NCBI GenBank assembly: GCA_016765095.1
Contig: JAESQQ010000351.1
Location: 1-50,152, forward strand
DNA: 50,152 nucleotides
Origin: Planctomycetota bacterium
Lineage (GTDB): Bacteria > Planctomycetota > J058
Direction of reading: 5' to 3'
In this document: one piece after another, positions 37,461-45,503 of the stretch
Layout of the letters: each line of letters starts with the position of its first letter
How positions within the stretch are numbered: position 1 is the stretch's first letter
Notes under the pieces: generated by a model
Databases searched by the model: none
The model's input: the letters and a program-made list of their open reading frames with translations, nothing else
Told to the model about the DNA's origin: nothing
Translations under genes and position numbers: made by a program

Positions 37461-38294
37461 GTGAGCGCTCACAGCCTTGAAGGTGGAGACGGGTCGAGGA
37501 CCGACTTGCGGAGGGAGAGGAAGCAGCTAGCCCTAATACTCGCCGGACGCCTGGGAGCGCTCCTCCACCTCTGGAGCGCCCCCCAGCGCACGGAGCTCGT
37601 CTTGGTGGCCGGGCTCGCGCTGAGCGCGTTGATCGTGCCGGGCGCGTCTCGACTCTGGAGGGCAGCGATCGTGGGTGCCGTCGCGTTGCTCGCCCTGGGC
37701 ATTGCCTGGGCACCTCTGGTGACTTTCGTCACGCTCTCCTTGACGCACAACCTGACTCCCTTGGGCTTCCTGGCTGAGCGCCTCTCTGGCCGACGGCGGG
37801 GGGTCGCTCTCGCGATTGGCGCGGGGCTGTTCCTCCTCCTCCCGATCGCGATCCTCCTCGGGCTCCCGCAAGCGCTCTTGGGTTGGACAGCTGCGGCACC
37901 CTTTGAACTCGAGCTCTCCCAACAGCTCCGTGTGTTCGTGTTCCCCGGGTGGCGGGAGGCGAGCTGGGCCAGCCGTCTCTTCTCCGCGGCGGTGTTCACC
38001 CAGTGCCTGCACTACCTCTACGTGATCGTCGTCCTCCCTGCCCTCGACGGGCGGGCGGCCTGGTGGGGCGGAGGCGAGGAGCGCGGAACCCTCGCGCCCT
38101 GGCCGGGACCGCTCGGGACCGGGCTCTTGCTCTTGGCGCTGGTCGCGGTCTCATTGAGCCTGTTCTTTACGATTGGCTTCGAGCGCGCGCGCAGCTGGTA
38201 TGGGCTCTCGGCGGCGCTGCATGCCTGGATCGAGCTCCCTCTCTTGCTCGCAGCTCCTGCCCTCCTCCGGGCCGCGCGACCCGCTACCAGCTGA
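37461..38294 (+). CDS. Polytopic membrane protein of unknown function
   Basis: GTG at 37461 gives 277 residues with about seven hydrophobic segments: ELVLVAGLALSALIVPG; AAIVGAVALLALGIAWAPLV; GVALAIGAGLFLLLPIAILLG; LYVIVVLPAL; GTGLLLLALVAVSLSLFFTIG; WIELPLLLAAPALL. LPQALLGWTAAAPFELELSQQLRVF and FTQCLHYLYVIVV are the most distinctive stretches. No family is recognised. Its stop overlaps tail-to-tail by 11 bases with the next gene on the other strand. Confidence 0.65.
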   Translation: MSAHSLEGGDGSRTDLRRERKQLALILAGRLGALLHLWSAPQRTELVLVAGLALSALIVPGASRLWRAAIVGAVALLALGIAWAPLVTFVTLSLTHNLTPLGFLAERLSGRRRGVALAIGAGLFLLLPIAILLGLPQALLGWTAAAPFELELSQQLRVFVFPGWREASWASRLFSAAVFTQCLHYLYVIVVLPALDGRAAWWGGGEERGTLAPWPGPLGTGLLLLALVAVSLSLFFTIGFERARSWYGLSAALHAWIELPLLLAAPALLRAARPATS

Positions 38295-38613
38295 GGAAGC
38301 CGACCGCCGTCGAGACCGCGTTCGCGAGCAGCGAGGCGAGCAGGGCCCGGCGCCAGGAGAGGCGCCCCACCCAGCGATACGCGAGCGCCTCTGTGGCGAT
38401 CACCGCCAGCTCGACTCCAATCACCACCACGGGAACCGGGGCGTAGGCGTAGCCCGCGAGCGCTCCATGCCAGGCGAAGGGGTGCGTCAGGAGGGTCGCC
38501 CCCACAGCGACCAGCGCCAGCCGCAGACGATCGGCCTCGAGGCGACGTGCCGCGAAGGCGACGACCGTCGCCTCGACGCCGATCGAAAGCACGAGTCCAA
38601 GGAGCTGTTGCAC
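38284..38613 (-). CDS. Small membrane protein of unknown function
   Basis: GTG at 38613 gives 109 residues with three to four hydrophobic helices (LLGLVLSIGVEATVVAFAA; LRLALVAVGATLLTHPFAW; PVPVVVIGVELAVIATEALAY; ALLASLLANAVSTAVGFL). Acidic residues inside the helices and the HPFAW motif suggest a real integral membrane protein. It overlaps the convergent gene by 11 bases. No clear ribosome site is seen. Function unknown. Confidence 0.6.
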   Translation of the reverse strand: MQQLLGLVLSIGVEATVVAFAARRLEADRLRLALVAVGATLLTHPFAWHGALAGYAYAPVPVVVIGVELAVIATEALAYRWVGRLSWRRALLASLLANAVSTAVGFLSW

Positions 38614-38673
38614 GCCGAGAGCCTGACCCGAAGTCGAGCTAGGGTCCAGGCCACACGGGAGCGAAGAGCCGCG

Positions 38674-40371
38674 CTAGTGCGTGTGGACGCGTGCGTAGCG
38701 ATAGTAGGTTTCGAGCGTCAGGGCGTTCATCGCGGTCGCGTAGACACGACCCCCAGCGAGACTCCACTCACCCACCGGCGGCCACGAGCCGTCCTCTGGA
38801 CCGCCGACGCACTGGTTTGGGAGGAGGGCGGCCTGCATGTCTTTGTTCCATTCCTTCCACTTGTTTCCGCCATTTTGGAACATGGCGTTGGTCCCGTAGT
38901 ACCAGTAGTAGAAGTTCACCTTCTCGCGCCGCCCCTTCTTCCACGTCGGCCGCGCGTCCGACAGGATCCGGGTGCCCTTGCGAATCGCGTCGTCGCTCCG
39001 CCGTTCACCCGACAGGATCCGGCAGAGCACCGAGACGCCCGTCATGCAGGGGACTGGATCGTACTTCCCCTCGTTTGCGGACAGATAGGACGAACCGCCT
39101 CCCGGCAGTGCGTAGCCTACGCCACCGTTACTCGCCGTCGCGCGCGTCAACCAGCGTCGGGCGCCAATGAACGCCTTCTCAGGGACTTCGAGGCCAGCCG
39201 CCTTGCCTGCCTTGAGCGCGAGGATCATCCAGCCGGTGACCGAGGTGTCGTTCTTCCCCGTCTTGACTCCGTACTGCCAGCCAAGGTTGGGATTCTGAGC
39301 TTTGAGGCAGAAGGCGATCGCCTTCTCAGCGTAGCGCTTCAGTTCCGGGTCTCCCGTTAGGGCGTAGGCCTCACAGAGCGCTGTCGTGCTGATCGCATGG
39401 TTGTAGATCGTCTCACCCCCCTCAAACGAGATCGCGCCGTTCGCTTTCTGTCGGCGCTTCAGCCAGGCCAGCCCCCTGCTCACGGTCCGCTTGAAGGTCC
39501 CCGAGCGCGGGGACTGGCCGTTGCCCAAGAAGGCCAAGAGCGCGAGCGAAGTCACTCCCGGATCGTAGCGACCGTCGCCGGCGTTATGCCCGTTGCGAGG
39601 GTGGTTCTCCAGGTCTCGCCAACCGTCGGAGTCCCACTTCCCGTCTTCGGACTGCGCTCGCTTCAGCCACCCGAGGGCGGCCTCGACGGCCTTCTCGGTC
39701 CCTTGACTGCCCCCTTCTCTCGCGAGCGGGGCCTTGTCGATCCGCCCCCTGAAGGCGAGAGCGAGCTTGACGGGAGGCAGCGGCGCCTCTGTCTTGACGG
39801 TCACCGTTCCGCGCGGGAAGTTGACCATCACGGTCATGACCTCGTCCTGGCGGACTTCGACGACCTTCGTGAGCGTCTTCCCCATTCCAGCGAAGGAGAA
39901 CTCATGACGACCGACGGGAACGTCGGCGAGCTCCGTCTCGGGCGTGGTCTTCTTGTAGGAGCTGAGCCCCAGGCTTTTGCACCTGAACTCGCACGTGGTC
40001 GGGACGCTCCAGATCTTGAGTCCGCCGACCTTGGCTTCAGCCTTGAGCTCCTTGGGCGCCCCTCGGTCAATGATCCTGATTTTGCGCTTGAGGACCTTGA
40101 CCCGCCAGGAGACCACCTCTCCGCCAACGACTTGTATCTTCTCCTCCTGATTCAGGAAGCCCGCCTTGGAAGCCCTCAGGACATGGTGTCCAGGGGTGAC
40201 GTCTTGAATGATGTAGCCCTTGAGTTCAGAGCTGGTGACACCCTGGAGCCTCCCGTCAAGGTAGACCTGAATCCCGGGGGGCCCCAAGACCTCAATGAAG
40301 CCCTTCTCGTCTTCCGCCACAGCGAGCGAGCAAATCGAGGCAATCAGCAGGAACGAGAGCAGGATTCGCAT
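38674..40371 (-). CDS. Secreted PEGA-domain / terpenoid-cyclase-like (alpha/alpha barrel) protein
   Basis: ATG at 40371 follows GGGGAG and starts a Sec signal peptide (ends LAVA). Residues 24-100 form a PEGA-type domain (IQVYLDGRLQGVT, TPGHHVLRASKAGF). A second, looser PEGA-like repeat is at about 125-200 (DVPVGRHEFSFAG). Residues 230-565 resemble the prenyltransferase/squalene-cyclase barrel repeats: ALGWLKRAQSEDGKWD, GLAWLKRRQKANGAI, AIAFCLKAQNPNLGW and ARRWLTRATASNGGVGY. These QxxDGxW-like motifs occur in many exported planctomycete proteins that are not cyclases. Its place after the VWA and propeller genes suggests a shared envelope function. Confidence 0.78.
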   Translation of the reverse strand: MRILLSFLLIASICSLAVAEDEKGFIEVLGPPGIQVYLDGRLQGVTSSELKGYIIQDVTPGHHVLRASKAGFLNQEEKIQVVGGEVVSWRVKVLKRKIRIIDRGAPKELKAEAKVGGLKIWSVPTTCEFRCKSLGLSSYKKTTPETELADVPVGRHEFSFAGMGKTLTKVVEVRQDEVMTVMVNFPRGTVTVKTEAPLPPVKLALAFRGRIDKAPLAREGGSQGTEKAVEAALGWLKRAQSEDGKWDSDGWRDLENHPRNGHNAGDGRYDPGVTSLALLAFLGNGQSPRSGTFKRTVSRGLAWLKRRQKANGAISFEGGETIYNHAISTTALCEAYALTGDPELKRYAEKAIAFCLKAQNPNLGWQYGVKTGKNDTSVTGWMILALKAGKAAGLEVPEKAFIGARRWLTRATASNGGVGYALPGGGSSYLSANEGKYDPVPCMTGVSVLCRILSGERRSDDAIRKGTRILSDARPTWKKGRREKVNFYYWYYGTNAMFQNGGNKWKEWNKDMQAALLPNQCVGGPEDGSWPPVGEWSLAGGRVYATAMNALTLETYYRYARVHTH

Positions 40372-40393
40372 GGAGAGACTCCCCGGGTTGGGT

Positions 40394-40885
40394 CTAGACG
40401 CTCGGTGAGGGGCCGAGGGTAACAGCCTGGCGCTGTTCACCGGTCCGAGCGTCGACCCAGAGGATCGAGCCGTCTCGAAGGCCCACGTAGAGGTGGCGCT
40501 TGGAGATCGCGAGCGCGTTGACCTGTTCCGGGAATCGAATCGAGACGAACTCTGGCAGCCCGCAGAGGTGGACGAAGGCCGCCCCGCCTAATTGGTCGGC
40601 GGCGGCGCAGCGCCAAAAGCCAGCGCTTCCGTAGCCGGCGAGAGGCCCAGGGTCCGAGAGCCGGACGAGCCCTCGGTCCACGAGCTCCATGCGCGAGGCG
40701 GCTGGCAGGCTCTCTCGGACACGATCGAGCGGCAACGAGAGGATCCCCCCCTGAAGGTTGACCAAGTCGTCACCCAAGTAGGCCACTCGGTCGTAGCTGT
40801 CGCCAGGAAGGGTCGTGACGGTTCGAATCTGACCGACGTCGCGACCCATTCCCATCGTCGACTCCGGATCCTCCCAGGTCCGCAC
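40394..40885 (-). CDS. Beta-propeller fragment, possibly the remnant of a larger gene
   Basis: The 163-residue frame opens at GTG 40885 in the middle of what looks like propeller sequence. It has blade-like strands (RVAYLGDDLVNLQGGIL, VNALAISKRHLYVGLRDGSILWVDARTGEQ) resembling the end of PQQ/WD40 propellers such as that of the kinase at 45504. There is no signal peptide, ribosome site or full set of blades. Only 82 bases separate it from the VWA gene stop, so the missing N-terminal part is not nearby. It lies 22 bases before the PEGA gene. It is either a small single-domain protein or a truncated gene. Confidence 0.45.
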   Translation of the reverse strand: MRTWEDPESTMGMGRDVGQIRTVTTLPGDSYDRVAYLGDDLVNLQGGILSLPLDRVRESLPAASRMELVDRGLVRLSDPGPLAGYGSAGFWRCAAADQLGGAAFVHLCGLPEFVSIRFPEQVNALAISKRHLYVGLRDGSILWVDARTGEQRQAVTLGPSPSV

Positions 40886-40967
40886 GCTGACTCGCTCCTC
40901 CGATTCGGGGATCTCATGTTGCCTCCCGGCAGGAGCCGCGCTCCGCGTGCAGCCCTTGGATCGTTAG

Positions 40968-42926
40968 CTACTTCGTGACGTCAACGAACGTCCCATGGCC
41001 ACGCTCGGCGATTCCCTTGAGGAGAGCCTTGCGGGTCTCGCCCAAGCTGATCGTGTGAATCGTGACTTTGCGGATCAGGTTGAGGCGTTCGAGTTCGAGC
41101 AAGAAGGGCCCGTCGGCAACGTAGGGCCCTTGGCTATAGGGGGTCCGACGTCGCTCCGTGATGGTGTTGACGGGAATGTGGTCGTAGGTCGGGACCGTGA
41201 CAGGCGGCCGCTCGATCAAGGCACCGGTCTCGGGATCTCGATAGTCCCCACTGATCGTCTGCTCGCCCGTCTTGACGCGTTTGTAGATCGTGCGGGAATG
41301 CTCCAGCTCTGGCGAGTAGCCGGTGAACCCGTCTTGGTTGGGGGCGCCGTCGGAGAGCAAGAAGATCATGTCGGCGCCGAACCGAACGAGGTTCCGATTG
41401 ACCTCGGGGTGGTCGGTTTTGAGCGCCCCCTTGAGGCTGTGGCTGAACCCAGCCCAGAAGGCGCGGTAGTAGTTGGTCTGTCCGAGCAGGTAGCCAATCG
41501 GCTTGTTGGCGTTGGGTGGCTTGGCGTTGAACGCCTGGAGCGCTGCGATCGCGGCGCGGACGTTCCCCTTGCTCGCCTTTACGAATCTCTGCGTGGCGGG
41601 GCAGACCCGGGCCCGGTCGCCGAACCAGACGATCGCGAAGGTCTGTCTCCGCCCGAGCTTCTTGAGCGTCGCGATCAAGTGCAGTCTCGCGGCGTCGAAG
41701 CGAGTCCTGACCCCCTTCCAAGCGCGGTCCCGGGTCTTGCCTGAGTCCTCGCCTGAGAGCAGCTTCATGAAGGCGGCCCGCTCGGCCTCGGTCAGGGGTT
41801 TGAGCATTGAGTCCGAAGCGTCGAGCAGGAAGAGCAAGCGATCTCCGTCGGCCTCAATGCTCATGAAGCGCGCTCCGCGCTCACGAGTCCCAGACTCGCG
41901 TCGGGGCGGAGCGATCTGGGCGCTCCCCTCGAGCACCGAGCGCCAGGTCCCTGAGTCGAGCGGCGCGGTCTTGGCATAGAACAGGAACTTGAGCGCGGCG
42001 GCGATCTTGCGCTTGGCCCGCTTGGAGAGCTTCTTCTCGTCAAGGAGGGCAATCACCCGCTCGACGGCCGGTCGGTTCTTCTCCCGCACGGCTTCGATTC
42101 GCTTGCGGCTCTTCTCGGCAGCCTTGAGCCGCGCCTCCTCAGCTCTCTTCTTGGCGGCCTTCTTGGCGGCCTTCTTGGCGGCCGCTTGGTCGGGAGTCTC
42201 GCGGCGAGGCCTAGCGCCGGGGTCACCGGGGCGGGCTCGCCTTGGCTCGACCCCGGCCAGAGGCTTGCGTTTCGACTTAGGACTCGGCCGATACCCTTCC
42301 CGACTGAACCTGGCCACGCTCCAGGCCAGGGACGCACAGACGGAGTCACGGGAGCTGGAATCGAGCGCGAGCGCTGGCTTGACCCAGCCCTCGATCTTGC
42401 TGAGCCAGTCCCTGTTCCCGGAGCGACCCAGGCCCTCTAGGACCGCCACCTTTCGCCAAGCGCGCTTCTCCTTGAGCAGGACGTGGTCGAGCAAGTCGAG
42501 GTCTTGGCCGTGGAACGCGAGCACCTCCGCGCAGCGCATGCTGACCCAGCTGTGGCGATCGTCCTTGGCGATCGCAGCGAAGAGCTTGCGAATCCGCTCG
42601 AGGCCAGCCGCGTCGCTTCTCCCCAGCCGCCCGATCGCGTTGGCCAGCAGCCCGCGGAGCTGTGCAGGGTGAGCCTTTCGGTTGGTCAGGTAGGCCGTGA
42701 TCAGGTGTTCGAGAACGAAGGGCTCGTCGACTCGCTCGAACGAGCGGATCGCCTGGTAGTCCCAGCCCAGCGCCGTCGACTCCTTGAGGCGGGCGAAGTT
42801 CTCGATCGCCTGTTTCTTCGCATAGGTGGCTCGCTTCTTGGCCTCTTCCTCGGGGCTCTGGGCTTGGGCGAGGGCAGGGAACAGGACGACCGCCAGCGCT
42901 ACGGTTCGAAGAGCGCGAGGGAACAT
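40968..42926 (-). CDS. Secreted von Willebrand factor A protein with HEAT-like N-terminal half
   Basis: ATG at 42926 with CGGAGG upstream begins a Sec signal peptide ending AQAQ. Residues 30-200 are helical HEAT-like repeats (LVLEHLITAYLTNRKA, RGLLANAIGRLG, VLEGLGRSGNRDWL). A Lys/Ala/Glu/Arg-rich coiled-coil-like stretch (about 225-290) follows, including KKAAKKAAKKRAEEA. The VWA domain starts near residue 360 with LLFLLDASDSM, the DxSxS metal-dependent adhesion site, and MIFLLSDGAPN supplies the later Asp. Unusually long inserts sit inside the domain. It is exported and probably involved in protein binding. It may share a transcript with the downstream propeller fragment and PEGA gene. Confidence 0.82.
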   Translation of the reverse strand: MFPRALRTVALAVVLFPALAQAQSPEEEAKKRATYAKKQAIENFARLKESTALGWDYQAIRSFERVDEPFVLEHLITAYLTNRKAHPAQLRGLLANAIGRLGRSDAAGLERIRKLFAAIAKDDRHSWVSMRCAEVLAFHGQDLDLLDHVLLKEKRAWRKVAVLEGLGRSGNRDWLSKIEGWVKPALALDSSSRDSVCASLAWSVARFSREGYRPSPKSKRKPLAGVEPRRARPGDPGARPRRETPDQAAAKKAAKKAAKKRAEEARLKAAEKSRKRIEAVREKNRPAVERVIALLDEKKLSKRAKRKIAAALKFLFYAKTAPLDSGTWRSVLEGSAQIAPPRRESGTRERGARFMSIEADGDRLLFLLDASDSMLKPLTEAERAAFMKLLSGEDSGKTRDRAWKGVRTRFDAARLHLIATLKKLGRRQTFAIVWFGDRARVCPATQRFVKASKGNVRAAIAALQAFNAKPPNANKPIGYLLGQTNYYRAFWAGFSHSLKGALKTDHPEVNRNLVRFGADMIFLLSDGAPNQDGFTGYSPELEHSRTIYKRVKTGEQTISGDYRDPETGALIERPPVTVPTYDHIPVNTITERRRTPYSQGPYVADGPFLLELERLNLIRKVTIHTISLGETRKALLKGIAERGHGTFVDVTK

Positions 42927-43022
42927 GGGTGCCTCCGGGTGGGCCGCGCCCGAGGGAGCGCGAGGCGCCTCAGAGCACGCCCATTGTCGCCGCGTCGCGG
43001 TCGCGGCGCAACGCGATCCTCC

Positions 43023-45470
43023 TCAGCGCTCCGAGCTCCCTCGCTCGGCGGCGATCGTCTCCTCGAGCGTCTCCAGTCGCTCCCTGGCTGTGGGGACTTC
43101 GCGTCGGATCGCCTCAATGATCCAGCGGCGGGACTCTTGAAAATCGCGCTCTCCGCCCAGCCCGAGGCGATAGAGGTTCGCGAGCGGGAGCATCGCCTTC
43201 GAGACATGGGCCTTGGCCGCGATCTCGTAGTGGAATCGGGCTCGGGAGAGATCTTGGGGCAAGACCTTTCCGCTCAGTCGCAGGTTCCCAAGCGTGCAGT
43301 GGGAGGCGGGGTCGCCCTCCTTGGCGAGGGCCTCGAACACCTCGAGGGCGTGGGCTTGGTCCTGGGGGAGTCCCTTGCCCTCTAGCTCGGCCATGGCCAA
43401 CCCATGGCGCGCTCGAGGCGATCCCTTGGCCGCCGCCCGGCGAAACCACTTCACGGCCAAGGCGTAGTCCGTCCTTGCGCCGGCGCCTGTGTAGTAGACG
43501 GTCGCCACGTTGTGAGCGGAGTCGAGGTCGCCGTCCTCGGCGGCAGCCAGGCCCCAGCCCAGCCCTACCTCCCAGTCGGACGGGCTCCGCGCGCTGTCGA
43601 GGAGGTAGCGGGAGTAGTTGGCCATGGCCTCGAGGTTGCCGAGGCGCGACGCGCGGAGGAGCCAGGCCAGGCCGAGTTGCTCGTCGCGGGGGCGGCCGAA
43701 ATCGCCTCGGAACGAAATCCAGGCCAGCTTGACCATGGCGTCGGTGTCAGCCCGCTTGGCCAAAACGAGCAGGAGGGCCAGCCCCCGCCGTTGATCCTGG
43801 CCGCTTGATCCTGGCGCCATTAGCTGCCGAGCCCGGATCGCAAGCGCGTCGATCCAGTCGGCGTCTGCGGCGCGCTTTAAGTAGAACCCCGCCCGCTCCT
43901 CGTTCTTGGACCGGCCCAGGCCGTGGCGGTGGAGCAAGCAGAGCACAAGGTCTGCCCCCGCGTTTCCGGACCGAGCCAGGCGCTCGAGCTGGGTGTTGGT
44001 CTTGGCGATCTCGCCGGCTCGTCGCCTGAGCACCTGGTCCTGGATCAGCGAGTAGAGCGCCATGGCGTCTCCACCCTCGCCCGCAGAGCGGTAGAACTCG
44101 CGCGCGCGCCTGGCGTCTTTGCGCAGGCCGCCAAAGCCCGACGCGTGAAAGTGGCCCAGGCCTCGCAGTGCCCGGGCGGATCCCAGGCTCGCCCCGCGCT
44201 CGAGCCATACCAAGGCTTCGGCTTGGTCCATTGTTCGGTCGTAGCTTGCGCCACGGCGGCGCATGAAAAGTCCAGCCAGGACGGAGTGAGCCTCGCTGTG
44301 GCCGCCCTCCGCGGCTCGCCTGAGCCAGGCGGCTGAGGCGTCTAGGTCCTGCTCCAGCTCGACTCCGACCATCAGCGCCTCCCCGAGCTCGAAGCAGGCC
44401 TCGGCGTCTCCCCTCTGGGCGCGCTGGAGAAGTGCTGCGAGCGGGCTCTGAGGGGTCTGGCTCGGAGTCGGCGTCGCTGTCGGCGAGACCGGAGCGTGTG
44501 TGTTGGCGCGGGAAGCGGAGGGGGGTCCTGCGCTCGGGGTCAGGACGAGAGCCACCGTGACGGCGGCTCCTGCGAGGAGGGCCGCTCCCCCGGCGATCCA
44601 GATCAGCGGGGCCCTCGACGAAACGGACCCGCCCCCGAGCGCGCTCAGCGCGCGTTGGACCTCGGCTCCGTCGGCGAAGCGGGCCTGGGGATCCTTCTCG
44701 AGGCAACGCAGGACGAGCGCTTCGAGCTCTGGGGGGACCTCAGGGCGCAGCTCGCGGATCGGGAGGGGCGGTTGGTTCTCGGTCGCGACGACTGTCTCCC
44801 AAAAAGTCGCGCCGGTCACGGGGGGCTCGCCGGTGAGGGCGGCGTAGAGGAGGGCCCCCAAGCCGTAGACGTCGGTGAAGGGGCCGCTCGGGCGCCCTGC
44901 CGCTTGCTCGGGCGCCCAATAGCCTGGCGTCCCGAGCATGGCTCCGGTCTTAGAGAGGGCTTGGCTCTGTTGGACCTCGAGGTCCTTGGTCAGTCCGAAG
45001 TCAGTCAGGACCCAGTGGGCGAGGCCTCCTCCCTTTTGGAGGAGCACGTTGTCGGGCTTGAGGTCGCGGTGGATCAGGCCTTCGCCGTGAATGTGACTCA
45101 GCGCGGCCGAGAGCTGCTCGGCGAGGTCCCAGGCTTCGTCGATCGGGAGAGGGCCCGTGCGGGACAGGCGCTGCGCCAGGTCCTCGCCGCTCATGAGCGG
45201 CATCGCGTACCATGGGGCCCCGTCGGGTTCTTCGCCAGCGTCGAGGACGCTCAGCACGTTGTCGTGGCGCAGCCGCTGGAGCGCGCCCAGTTCGCGACGG
45301 AATCGCTCGCGCTGGGTCGCGCCGGCGCGTCCACCCGCGAGGAGGACCTTGATCGCGACTTCGACGCCCGTCTTGTGTCGGGCCCGATAGACCGCGCCCA
45401 TGCCGCCCTTGCCGATCTTGGCCAGGACCTCATAGGGGCCGATCCAACGCGAGGCTTGGGGTGCGTCCAC
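43023..45470 (-). CDS. Membrane Ser/Thr kinase with Sel1-like repeats
   Basis: The kinase occupies residues 10-275: GKGGMGAVYRA, VAIKVLL, LIHRDLKPDNVLL, LTDFGLTK and WAPEQ. One transmembrane helix (about 283-305, IWIAGGAALLAGAAVTVALVL) and a Pro/Thr linker follow. About twelve Sel1-like repeats (SLRs) then make up the extracytoplasmic part, for example AECFELGEALMVG..., AEALVWLERGASLGSARALRGLG and AVKWFRRAAAKGSPRARHGLAM. SLRs are helical protein-binding repeats. GTG at 45470 is 33 bases after the preceding kinase gene's stop, so the two kinases are probably co-expressed. Confidence 0.9.
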   Translation of the reverse strand: MDAPQASRWIGPYEVLAKIGKGGMGAVYRARHKTGVEVAIKVLLAGGRAGATQRERFRRELGALQRLRHDNVLSVLDAGEEPDGAPWYAMPLMSGEDLAQRLSRTGPLPIDEAWDLAEQLSAALSHIHGEGLIHRDLKPDNVLLQKGGGLAHWVLTDFGLTKDLEVQQSQALSKTGAMLGTPGYWAPEQAAGRPSGPFTDVYGLGALLYAALTGEPPVTGATFWETVVATENQPPLPIRELRPEVPPELEALVLRCLEKDPQARFADGAEVQRALSALGGGSVSSRAPLIWIAGGAALLAGAAVTVALVLTPSAGPPSASRANTHAPVSPTATPTPSQTPQSPLAALLQRAQRGDAEACFELGEALMVGVELEQDLDASAAWLRRAAEGGHSEAHSVLAGLFMRRRGASYDRTMDQAEALVWLERGASLGSARALRGLGHFHASGFGGLRKDARRAREFYRSAGEGGDAMALYSLIQDQVLRRRAGEIAKTNTQLERLARSGNAGADLVLCLLHRHGLGRSKNEERAGFYLKRAADADWIDALAIRARQLMAPGSSGQDQRRGLALLLVLAKRADTDAMVKLAWISFRGDFGRPRDEQLGLAWLLRASRLGNLEAMANYSRYLLDSARSPSDWEVGLGWGLAAAEDGDLDSAHNVATVYYTGAGARTDYALAVKWFRRAAAKGSPRARHGLAMAELEGKGLPQDQAHALEVFEALAKEGDPASHCTLGNLRLSGKVLPQDLSRARFHYEIAAKAHVSKAMLPLANLYRLGLGGERDFQESRRWIIEAIRREVPTARERLETLEETIAAERGSSER

Positions 45471-45503
45471 GCGCCCAGCTTCCCATGTCGCGGAGGTCGC
45501 GGG

